Shown: in pieces, positions 24,474 through 35,145 of the stretch
Layout: every line of letters begins with the position of its first letter
How positions within the stretch are numbered: position 1 is the stretch's first letter
NCBI GenBank assembly: GCA_015680685.1
Contig: MNCI01005943.1
Location: forward strand, 363,451-427,450
Source: Gnetum montanum
Taxonomy: Eukaryota; Streptophyta; Gnetopsida; Gnetales; Gnetaceae
Direction: 5' to 3'
DNA: 64,000 nucleotides
Made by a program: the position numbers and the translations under genes
Notes under the pieces: generated by a model
What the model was told of the DNA's origin: nothing
Databases searched by the model: none
What the model saw: only the letters and a program-made list of their open reading frames with translations

Positions 24474-25560
24474 TGAGGATCATTGAACTTAGAAGGGGGA
24501 AGTTGGTGGGAGGATCATTGAGATAAAGCACACACACCAAATTAAATGTGGTTCCCCAACTTGGGTAGTCCACACTCGGAGGGTAGTTCACAAGCACATG
24601 TTTGGACTTTGTTCCTTCCAAAATGTGGTTTGAAGGGTACCATACCTTGTACAAGATCTAAGCTCCACTCTAGAGTGATTTGATGCTATGAATCCATGCA
24701 ATCTTGCAAGGTCCCAAAATGCTTAGAATGTGGTTTCAATGATCCCACTACCTTTACAACTTGAGCTTTGCTTTGGAGTGGTGTGTCTCTACACTAACAC
24801 TCAATCTTGTAGGATCTTGACAAGTTCAAGCAAGATGCCTTCCCACAAGAGCACATCAGCCCCACAAGGCAGTAAAAGAGAACTATAATCATAAGGAATG
24901 GATGCAACTAAGTTTGTTGATCCTTGTACTTTTAGGCACAACTCACTTTGACCAATTACAATAGAAAAAAGATTGTACAATGAGGAACAATAATGATTAC
25001 AATGATTTCTTGACAATGATGATAGTACACAAAGCTTGCTCATTTCCCAATGAGAATGATGTCTTCTTATAGCCATTATGTTTCCTAAATTACCTTAGAA
25101 TTCATGCATGGATAGATAACGGTTACTAAAGACATATTTTTCGTGACTAAGACATCTTTTTGCATATAGCCTCCATTTTGGAAAGATGTATTCTTCTAGT
25201 GAAAGACATCTTTTTACAACTATCCTTCATTTTGGGAAGATGTATTTGTTTGAGGAAAGATGTCTTTTTGTCTAGAAAGATGTTTGCTAGTTTGTAGAGA
25301 TGTCTTCTCTTGTGCTACCTTCAATTTTTCCAAGATGTCTACTATTTCTTAGAGACGTCTTTCTTTGCACTTCAATTATTTGTTCCTTGTTCATGTTCTT
25401 AAACTTCCTCATGTTTTCTTGTCTCACTCCAAGTTCTTCTAATCTTGACTTTGCTTCTGAGTCCCTGAGTCCTTTACTCTTACTCTTGTAAACACACCAA
25501 CCATAAAAACATCCTTGTACTCCATTTTCCTTAACATTTTGACATACCAAAAGGTCAAAA
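24474..25560 (-). repeat. 3' LTR of element B
   Basis: About 1087 bp. It aligns with 29105-30200 and with the LTRs of A and C. On the window strand it starts TGAGGATCATTG and ends GGTCAAAA before the polypurine tract. Confidence 0.88.
25129..25360 (-). promoter_or_regulatory. Phased AGAYRTCT sites in the U3 of B
   Basis: Sites start at 25129, 25150, 25184, 25204, 25238, 25259, 25278, 25298, 25333 and 25353. Steps are 21, 34, 20, 34, 21, 19, 20, 35 and 20. The last is the perfect palindrome AGACGTCT; the others are AGACATCT or AGATGTCT type, one CpG transition away, some with one further change. Most sit in a 54-55 bp repeat holding two sites. A core with ACGT is what plant bZIP factors bind, so an enhancer role is plausible but not shown. 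Confidence 0.6.
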
Positions 25561-27520
25561 ATCTCCCCCTTTTTGGTAATGTCCAAAACTTAAGAAAATG
25601 GATTAGTCTTTATCACAATACCACAATACATAAGCTATTTCTCCCTCTTTTTGGACATGACCAAAAGTTATGATGTGTATAAAATTGTCTCTTAAAGATA
25701 TATAATAAAAGATCAACATCATATAATATGCATAACTAACATCATATGACCATCCCATAGAGATAAAAACATTTTAGTGAGAAAAGAATATTAGTTAAAG
25801 TGTACACATATTTTAGCACTAATTTCCATGAAGAGCTACCCATTATTTAATTACAAAGTTAAAAATTAACTAATCTAAGCCTTTCAATTGATATTCAAGA
25901 ACATTTAAAAACTTAAAGCTTGAAGTAAAGTATGATCCTTGAAGATCAAATAAATTGTCTTGAAACTAATAAGTCATTAGTAGTAAATATTGCATGATTT
26001 TTTAATTTTCCAATATTCTCTTTTTTTCTTTTAAAAAATCAACAAAAGAATAAGGCATATAAATTTTTTATAATAAGGAGATCATATGTGTAAGAAATAA
26101 TAGACAAATAGAACTTCTTAAACATATCTACATCACACAATTTGTAACCAACCATGTCAAATGTAAATACTTGACCCATGAAGTATATCTCAAGTCAAAA
26201 TGTTAAAAGAATGTTTTGATCAAAGCATAATTTTACCTTAGATACTTTACCATAAAAAGAATAATCATTTTCTTGCTCATCTTGCTCTCCAAATGTCATT
26301 TGGTGAAAGTCTCAAAAGACTCCCCCTACATGGGTGGCCTATAGGATGAAAATTATTGAAGAGGTAATTCTCCCCCTACATACATGCTTGAGTTTCTTCA
26401 TTTTGTTATAATGCATCTATTGTAGAGAGATTTGTATTCTTCCTTAAGCCTTTTAGGATCTTCATGCTACATTGAAATTCTAAGATTAAGTGTGAAGACT
26501 AAGGTCTTCCATTAGTGAACCCTTTCAACAAAGAATATGAAAATATTTTTAACATTTATTGTAGGAAATTTCCTCTTATATAATTAATGAGAAATTTCCC
26601 CTCTTTTTAAGGGAAGCCACTATAGTCTTCAACTTTTGTAATGCATCTATTTGCTAAAGCATCCATTAAAATCCATATGAGATGACTTAAGAGAAATAGT
26701 AGATGTCTGGCTCGAGAGTAGAGATATTAGAGTAGATGTCTACTTCAAGAGAGAGATGACTTCTATCAAAATGATACATCTCAAATGTAGGTGAGACGTC
26801 TAACTATTAGAGTATACGTCTATCCTACTAGTGCTGAAAATAAAGTTGCTTGTTTTGAGATCAAGAACCTCTTAACACTTTCACGTAAGTTACCATAGCT
26901 TCTAACAACTTCTAGACTTGTTATAATAAGTCTAAGACACCTCAAAACATGGCAAAACACCTTGAAATCATAATATAATAAAACATACATAGACATCATA
27001 AATACACAAGAGCTAGGAGATGTTTCCATTAATCTGGAATACCATATCAAGATCAAGTTTATAGACTTTTAAAAGAAAGGCCTTTTATTAGTAGAACATT
27101 ATGATAAATATAGAAAATAATTTATATGCTCAAGGAATTCTTTTTGAAATGTTTAGAAGATACATTAATTACATCAAATGCTTTAATTATCATACATTAT
27201 AAATCTTCTAAAAGCAATTGAAATTTATAATTTTAGATGGAAGCAACAATTACAAATCATATGAAACACAATGAATGTTCAACAAAAAGACTTTAATCCA
27301 CTATAAATCAATACAATCTAGTTAAGAGACCAAAACATGATTTATCAATAAAAACTTTAAAATAACACAAATAAGCAACATATTATAGTTCAACAATCTT
27401 GCAAGATTAAGTGGGAATTTATTTTGGATTTCTAGTGATTTCCAATAGCTTCCATTCAATCATAAACTGATATATTCTAATTAAGTTAAGGTATAATGAT
27501 TATAACTATACTTATAGTTA
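25561..27520 (-). other. Non-coding interior of B between gag and 3' LTR
   Basis: No pol motif is seen. It is AT-rich. At 26690-26830 there is a second cluster of AGATGTCT and AGACGTCT words (GTAGATGTCTGG, GAGACGTCTAAC), outside the LTR. Confidence 0.6.
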
Positions 27521-27531
27521 CTTACCTTGCC
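27521..27531 (-). other. Conserved splice-donor-like sequence after gag of B
   Basis: On the - strand it reads GGCAAGGTAAG, same position and same core as in A and C. Sequence beyond it differs from A and C, so its survival stands out. Confidence 0.45.
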
Positions 27532-29060
27532 TGCTGATGGAGTTCAAGATGCCTAGTAAACTTGAGAATGACATCCCCCTTTTGAGGTTTCTTTTCTCAC
27601 ACAAACTTCATTAATTTCTAAGGCTTGGCTCCCTTTCATAAAATTGTTGAAGAGAGTCTTCTCATTCTCATCTGATTTCCTTTTGATTCTTCAAACTTTG
27701 TTGACATTCTTGTGATCTATTTGTCTATCATTTTTACCCTGTAAAAAATCCTTTCTAGGCACATTTAAATAAGATTGAAGAGTCCTATTATATGACCAAG
27801 TGCTCATGTGATAATATTTTAGATTGTAGTTCCATTGCTTATGTCCAAAACTATTATAGTAATAACATTTAATTTTTCTATTGTAGTAAAAGTGATTAAA
27901 ATGATCAAACCTTCAAGGTGCTTTTGGTTGGATTGGAGCTTCTTTTGATTGGAATGTAGTGCCTATTATCACTTTAATCTTTGGAGAGTTCTTTTATTGG
28001 GATGGAGGCTATTCAAGTTCTTCTTCTTGGGAATAGCATCCTAGTCCACTTTTATCTTATGAACTTCTTCCTTGTCCAAGAACCATTTGAAGGAACTATT
28101 TCCATTTAATCATCCTCTCATTCACAAGCTTTACATCTGAAAGCGCTTCTTCCATTTGCTCACATGACTTGGTTAGTTCATTATTCTTAGCCCTGAGGTC
28201 TAAGATTTTCTTAGTAAGATCTAAAATTGTTGTATTCAATAAAGAAATTTCTTGGTCCTTTGTTTTTACTTTCTTGTTCAACTTTGTGCAAAGACTTTGA
28301 AAATTTAAAAGTTCATTACACAATAAGTCAAGCCCCTCATCCTCATTAAGTTCATCATCTAAGGTATCAACATCATCATCTATGAGATCCATATAGATGA
28401 GGTGTGAATCCTTGACATCATCTATCACCTTTTCTTCTCTTTGCTCTCCATCATCCCAACTCAAGTAGAAGTTGGTCTTTCTCATATTCTCATCATTTCT
28501 ATTCTTTAGTTGTAACCTATCATTCCTAGGACATTTAAAGACCACATGGCCTCTTCAACCACATACCAAGAATTCTATTGAAGATGAATTAAAATTAGAA
28601 CTTGAAAATTTTTTACCTCTTTCCTTACCTTTGAATTGATTTGGTTTTCATTAATTGAAGCTCTTATTCATCTACTCAATCACATTGGTTAGTTTTTGAA
28701 TCTCAGCCTTAAGGTTTGAGTTCTCTTTCTTGAGATAAAAACATTAATCATTAAGATCTTTAATTTTTATTTCCTTAGCATGGAAAGAATCTTCTATCTC
28801 AATGCAAAAATTTTGAAAAGAAAAAACTTCATGGAAAAATATCCCACACCTTTCTTCAAAGGAAACATCATTTAGATAATCATGAGTTTTGTCAACTTTA
28901 CAAAGCATAGTATTCTTTATTTCTAAATGTAAAGAAGGAAATGAGAGACTTACCTTTATATTAGATGTGATATATGCATTGAGCACATCAATTGATGAAG
29001 CACATTATTATCTTTATCTAGATGTGTTTGATATTGATTGACCCTTCCATGTTCACTCTT
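27532..29060 (-). pseudogene. gag of element B, broken and lacking the UBN2 core
   Basis: Pieces at 28986-28744 and 28545-28096 are the longest. The order is: a short start (MEGSINIKH) near 29050, a Lys/Glu-rich segment, a basic FKGKERGKKF segment, the zinc knuckle near 28590-28530, an acidic segment (YLSWDDGEQREE), then a Leu/Lys-rich segment that is very likely coiled coil (28400-28100). In the knuckle the first Cys is Phe and a Trp codon has become TGA, but the last Cys (FKCP) is intact. The UBN2 part seen in A is absent. The role would be particle formation and RNA packaging; this copy cannot do it. Confidence 0.75.
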
Positions 29061-29104
29061 CAAGATTAATGTGGAGTGCAAGAGTACCAGGATTTGATAC
29101 CACT

Positions 29105-30200
29105 TAAGGATCAATGAACTTAAAAGGGGGGGATGAATAATCTCCCTAAATTAAAATTTTTGAGACAAAGCACACATACCAAATTTATTATGGCTCCCCA
29201 ATATGGATATTCCACACTTAGAGGTAGTTTACAAGCATACCTCTAGACGTTTTTCCTTTCAAAATGTTGTTTGAAGGATACCACACCCTATACAAGCTCT
29301 AAGCTGTACTCTAGAGTGATTTGATGCTACAAATCCACTCAACCCCACAAGGTCCTGACAAGCATAAAATGTGATTTCAAGGATCCCACTACCTTTACAA
29401 CTTGAGCTCACCTTCAAAGTGTTATGGTGCTACAGCAACACTCAATCCCATAGGATCCTGACAAGCTCAAGTAAGATGCCTTAATGGAAGAAGTACATCA
29501 ACCTTGTAGGGAAATAAAAGATAGCTACAATTATAAGAAATGAATGCAACTAAGTTTGTTTATCCTTGTCCTTTGAGGCACAACTCACTTTGACCAATTA
29601 CAACAGACAAAAGATTGTACAATGAGGAACACCAATGAGTACAATGATTACTTGACAATGACACTTGATAGTAGACAAAGCTTACTCATTTCCCAATGTG
29701 AATGATGTCTTCTTATAACAACTATGTTTTCTAAATCACCTCAAAGTTCATGCAATGGCTAGATAACGATTACTAAAGACATCTTCTTCGTGACTAAGAC
29801 ATCTTTCTACATTTGGCCTCCATTTTGGGAAGACATCTTCTTCTTGTGAAAAACATCTTTCTACAACTAGCCTTCATTTTAAGAAGAGGTCTTTATTTGA
29901 GGAAAGACATCTTTCTATCCAAAAAGATGTTTGCTAGTTTGTAGAGATGTATTCTCTTGTACTGCCTTCAATTCTTCCAAGATGTCTACTATTTCTTGGA
30001 GACATCTTTTTTTGTACTTGAATTCTTCGTTCCTTGTCCATGTTCTTAAACTTCCTCATGTTTTCTTATCTCACTCCAAGTTCTTGTGATCTTAACTTTT
30101 CTTGTGAGTCCTTGAGTCCTTTGCTCTTATGCCTTTAAACATACCAACCATACAAACATCCTTGTACTTCTTAACGTTTTAACATACCAAAAGGTCAACA
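29105..30200 (-). repeat. 5' LTR of element B
   Basis: 1096 bp, bounded by the primer site (reverse complement of TGGTATCAAATCC at about 29088-29100) and by CCAAG at 30201. On the element strand it starts TGTTGACC. It carries the same AGAYRTCT series near 29775-30010. Confidence 0.88.
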
Positions 30201-30205
30201 CCAAG
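30201..30205. other. Target-site duplication of B, right copy
   Basis: CCAAG, identical to 24469-24473. Confidence 0.85.
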
Positions 30206-30400
30206 ATCCTTCCCTTCACGTTATAACTATAGTATTTTAATATTTTATACTTTTTATCTATATTTTACACTTAATTTGATGCCATCTTCATAGCTTATTC
30301 TACACTTTATTTTTGTAATCCATACTAGTTATTTTTCCAATGATTTTATACTTAGTTATTTTTAGTATTAAAAACTTCACTTTTTCTTCATTTCATGTCA
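30206..30400 (+). repeat. Continuation of the ~177-bp tandem array
   Basis: It resumes the unit exactly where element B cut it, with TATTTTAATATTTTATAC and TTATACTTAGTTATTTTTAG as in the left part. It fades after about one unit. Confidence 0.7.
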
Positions 30401-31277
30401 TTTTTGGTTCATGTGTGATAGGATAAGTCCATATTTTATTGGAGAATTCATGTCCTTTTGTTTCATAATTAGTGATTTATTTAGGATTATATTGATTCTA
30501 AGATTATTTACATCCATGTGCTAAGTATGTCAACACTTCATTCACGGGGGTGCCCTTGTACAGGTGTATAGAACATTTTTGTAGGAACATTTTTAGAAGC
30601 TCATTCTAGAGAGCTGTATTTAAAAGATTATAAACTTTTGTATAAACCATGGTTCCTTCCCATTCAAGAAACTCTACACATAAGCCTGAAGTATTTGTTG
30701 CTTTATTAGAAGCTAGTTGAGCTAACCCTTCTTTTGTCTTAGTTTGAGTGATGTATAGAGGTGCCTAAGAGGTGGGGTAAATATGAACAACCTATCTACG
30801 TTTAAAGAGGGCTATAAAGAAGTTAGTGATTGCTAAAAATTCAAAATTCTAAGTATTTTGGTCTTTTTAAAGAAAAAGTTGCCAAAATATCTTATGATTC
30901 TTCTTAATCATATTGAGGATTTATGCTTGATATTTCCTAATAAATTTCTTTTTCTTCCACTAAATAAGATTGTTGTATGTTTTAATGACCTTTGGATCAT
31001 GATTAGCTCTATTAACTTGTAATTGAGCTTATATACACTAGGTCACTATCATCCTTCCAACCTATCCTTCACAAAAGGCTCAAGGCTTTAGCATATACTA
31101 AGAAATAATAAGAAGGAAAATACAAAATAATAATATTTCCAAATATATAATAATTCAAGGTTTAAGGTCTAAAGCTTAAGAAGCATATTAACAAGACATA
31201 ATAAAACATGTATACTTGCCAAGAGGTCCAAAGATCAAACCTTACGAATACATGAGGGGTTGTTTCAAGATAATATA
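30401..31277. other. AT-rich stretch, nothing recognised
   Basis: Short broken frames only. A weak + strand stretch near 30790-31020 could be remnant coding sequence but matches no family I know. Confidence 0.4.
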
Positions 31278-31484
31278 GAGTGACTAACAGGTTACAATAA
31301 GCGTTTCCTTTCAACTAAACAGCATGATCAACAAAACAAGGTAATGTAGGATAACTATAGGTTACAATAAGAATTTACATTACTAAATAGTGGGAACAAT
31401 GTTAGAGTTATTCTGTTTTGTCATTCGCTAAATGCACATTTCACAAAAATGCTTATTGTAACCTATAGTCACCTAGAGTGACCC
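31278..31484. repeat. Fold-back repeat of about 200 bp
   Basis: GAGTGACTAACAGGTTACAA at 31278 and CTATAGGTTACAATAAG at 31354 are direct copies. The complement (CTTATTGTAACCTATAG, then TCACCTAGAGTGAC) lies at 31452-31484. The outer arms could form a long hairpin. It may be a MITE or the remains of one; no flanking duplication was identified. Confidence 0.5.
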
Positions 31485-32799
31485 TAGGCAGCCAGTCCAA
31501 AACAAAAGTTTGGGCAAGGGGAAGCACCATGCCATATAGATGACATGTGTAACCCTTGTCATAAACCATCCCCTATCTCATCATTATTAGGGGGAGGGAT
31601 CTCATGATCCTAGGTAAGTCAACTAGAGTTATGTCTTTGGTTTGTGTCGAAGCACTTCCTCATGATCATTAATCTGTAGCTATGCATCCCTAGCCCAATG
31701 ATAGAGGTCCAGGCATGCATCAATTATTAATTATGGGGTGCCCATACTAGATTGGGTTCATTAAAGTTTTCCATCATTAAATATTAAAGCATTTGGAGGA
31801 AATTAATTGCTAACTAACTATAGGAACTACACTAACTAACTACTTTTCATTTTTTATCCCATCCAACTGGTGAATAGTAGATCATCCATTGATAATGCCA
31901 TGTATTGTTAGATCCGAAATAACAAAAGTAGATACACCATGATATACTAATCATAAATAAAATATCATTGTATCAAAAATACATATAAAAAAGGAGTTAA
32001 GGGTTCAAACCTAGCATAATATAGATGTTAGAATACACTTGCATTTACCACTAGCAATAATACAATGTAATATTAGATCATATTACATCAAAGGACAACC
32101 TTATGCTCAAGAACCAAGCATAAGAAAATAAATAACAAATGTAAGATTCTAGTTCGAGACATTGGGGAATTACATTATACTAACAACAAAGCTAAATATA
32201 AGACTTTTATATATGGCTTGATGTTGGTTTTATAGTATAAGGTATGAACTTTGATTATTCATGATGATCCTTTGTTAATGAATGTTAATTTGAACATTCA
32301 ATGTTTTTTGTTGAATTGGTCTATGACTTTGTTTGCAAATTTAATATCTATTAATTATTACATACTTATCATTCTAAAAACATGATTGTTAAGATGTTGG
32401 GTATATTTAATTTTATTACTGATCCTAAGATCCTACAAGATGTCCCATCTATGAGATGTCATAGTTTCCCCTTATTATCCATCAATGCATATACATTGTC
32501 ACTCCAATAATGAAGATCATCAATACAATGACATCTTGCAATATCTACATAGTAGTAAAATGTTTGAACATTTTGCACCTATCCATAAATATGTCTTGTG
32601 TAAAAAAGGTAAGATATTTTACATTATTAATCTTGATATTTTGTGTTGTATTTCATAAATGGTGGTTACCTTCATTATGTGAATTTTTATAATGATAAGA
32701 TAGTCCTAAATCAAGTACATGTAAAAATTTGTAGGGACCATCTATAATAGTATTTTTAGTTTCTTTTATCCTATCATTAGATTATTGGCGATCTATCAT
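31485..32799. other. AT-rich stretch, probably old element remains
   Basis: No complete frame. The end of this stretch leads without a clear border into the integrase relic. Confidence 0.35.
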
Positions 32800-33280
32800 A
32801 TCTAATGATGCATATAATCATGTGAAATCTTATGATATATGCCAAATACATTTACTTTTATTTATGCACTATTATAGAAAATTTTCATTATTAGAATCTT
32901 ATTGATGATATTATTCCTTTTTCTTCATCAAGATATCAATTAATTTATACCATGGTTGAATATTTTACCAAGTAGGTTGAAGATGTTTCTTTGTACTTCA
33001 TCACATTTAAGGTCATTTTTCAATTCTTGATTGAACTTATTATTATTAAATTCAATATTTCATTGCAAATTCTCTTTGACAATGAATCTAGTTTAAGGAC
33101 AAAGAGATATTTGACTTTTTTGCACTCTATTAAATCATAAAACCTTTTTTGCCTATCAATATATAGAGTCTAATGAACATATTGAATCCATAGATAAGAC
33201 CTTTATTCACTTTATGAATCATGGTGATAAAAGTCCATAGGAACTAGCATACTTAGCTATCTCATGTTCTATAGGTTTAT
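32800..33280 (+). pseudogene. Relic of a Ty3/gypsy integrase
   Basis: Two pieces are readable. Near 32811-32850, NHVKSYDICQ matches the CxxC half of the integrase zinc finger, with the first Cys now Tyr. Near 32908-33090, YTMVEYFTKWVEDVSLYF and then LFDNESS match the core around the first two catalytic acids. The third acid region is not clear. Codons are interrupted by frameshifts. It belongs to neither G1 nor G2, whose integrase sequence differs. No LTR can be assigned. Confidence 0.6.
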
Positions 33281-35145
33281 TTCATCACTTTTAAAAATGC
33301 CATTAGCAAAACCTCATTTTTCTTAACATGTTGATTAAAATTCTTGTTGCCCATTGAGCTACAAATCCTATCTTTATGCAATACATTATAGCCATGAGTT
33401 TCATAAGAAATTAATAATTAACTATGCTATGTTGTGTTGAGCTTGTTGAAAGAAAAATGCAAGAAAACAATCTTGCATATATGATATCACTATTAGTAGA
33501 CATTATAAGACTATCACATGAGGCATGTTCATAAAAGAAAAATCAAAAAAAGGCAATCTGATCACATCTATCTATGAAGTGCTACTATATCTAAGTATAT
33601 ACATATACATATACTCTTTTGTGCATTCCAACCTTTGCATCTCTCTCTCTTTATAAATTTATCTATTCAATCTACTTTCAAGATATTCATAATGATGTGT
33701 TGAGCATTAACTAGGATAATAATAGATACATTTTCATCTTATCATTTTGTTAGTATGTGACCTAGCCATGCTTCAAGTTTATGACATAACATCCATCATT
33801 CATGTATAAGTGATGTTTCATTTTTTTTCTTTGATTTCATGCCTTTTTTTATCCCCTCTATTTTTTTGTAAGTACCATAATTTGTCTACAAAATCTACAT
33901 CAACATATTGTAGTGACTACTCATTTTATTCCAGTAAATCCACCAAAAGAAGATAATGTTTTACCTTTCTTGTTACCCTTTTGAATTTTTGGTGAAGTTC
34001 TACATTCTAAGATATGTTTGCTTCCTTCCCTCATTAATTTGAGGGATGTTTATCTAATCATTTCTAAAAATGATGCTAGAGTTCAAAACCTACATCAACT
34101 TCAACATTAGTCTGTATCTTTATTCCTTTAATCACTTTGAAAATTGATGTTAAATTTGATGTCTTGTATTGATTTTATTTCTAGTGACTATCATCATCAT
34201 CATCATCCTAGTTTTATCTTAATAAAATGAGATTAGCTACAAGAATTTTTTTTCATCATTTACCTCTATGAGGAGCTAGATCTTTATTTATTTTTCATTT
34301 CTTCAAATCATATTATGATGTTCTATGTCATTTCTAGAGCATACTCTAGCAAGCCTTTGCCCATTTTCCACAACAACCAAGCCATGCGACTACTACCCAT
34401 CACACCTAGGGAATATCCTAGCATTTAAAAAATCTAAAAAATAATTCATCCATGAGATTTAGTAAGGCTTTACAATCAACTACCAACCTAATGCTAAACC
34501 TCCTCCTTTTGTATTTGGACTTAGGATCACCATTAGCAATGTTAATAATTGGTGTCATGAGTTGAATCCATAATCTCATCTTTGTTAAACCAAACTCATG
34601 ATTCTACTGCTAGTCACAAATCAAGTATCACTAGTCACTAATCAATATAAGATTCATATCCTTCATTAGTTTTGATGTTTAGAGAACCTTATACATTTTT
34701 TGGATTCCTATTAGACTATCATTTTATTTTAAGATTTTTTAATAGCATTCAATGATTTTTATTTATTAATTAATTATTTTATTTATTTAATTTCTAGTAT
34801 TTAATGTCTTCCTAATCTAGTTTAGGAAAATGTAGCCTAATAATATCATATATCAATACTTCTAATATAAGTTTTGTTTAATAAAAAGTATTTTTATCTA
34901 AACTAAGATCTGTTAAGCATGTTCAAACTATCCATTTCATTTTTCTTGCTTTTACCCTATAACTATTCTCATCATAATATATTACACTACCATGGTGTAT
35001 CATCATCATGGTGTTTTAATAGTTAGTGTAATTAAATCATTTTAATTAATGATTATCAAGTCATATTCTTAATCATTTGATATAATTATAATGGTTTACC
35101 CGTGAGACATGTCATTTTACATATCTTAAATAGTTGTCACAAGGT
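33281..35145. other. AT-rich stretch, nothing recognised
   Basis: No gene is visible. It includes a short CAT/ATC microsatellite at about 34187-34208 and a CT run near 33640. The last five bases, AAGGT at 35141-35145, are the expected target-site copy of G2. Confidence 0.5.

Larger units (their letters stand above)
24474..30200 (-). mobile_element. Element B: complete gag-only copia-type element
   Basis: Both LTRs (24474-25560 and 29105-30200) and both target-site copies are present, so the ends are firm. It is related to A and C: same LTR, primer site, polypurine tract (reverse complement of AAAAAGGGGGAGAT at 25561-25574), zinc-knuckle gag and conserved splice donor. The interior of 3.5 kb has no pol. 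The two LTRs have diverged visibly along their whole length, so the insertion is old. It is the best specimen in the window for defining this non-autonomous family. Confidence 0.9.

Noticed and set aside
24281-24526. 81-codon + strand frame
   Set aside because: It crosses the left border of element B from the AT-rich array; its sequence is low-complexity and has no homologue in the other array units.
34187-34208. CAT microsatellite as a regulatory element
   Set aside because: It is a short simple repeat without context; common in plant DNA.
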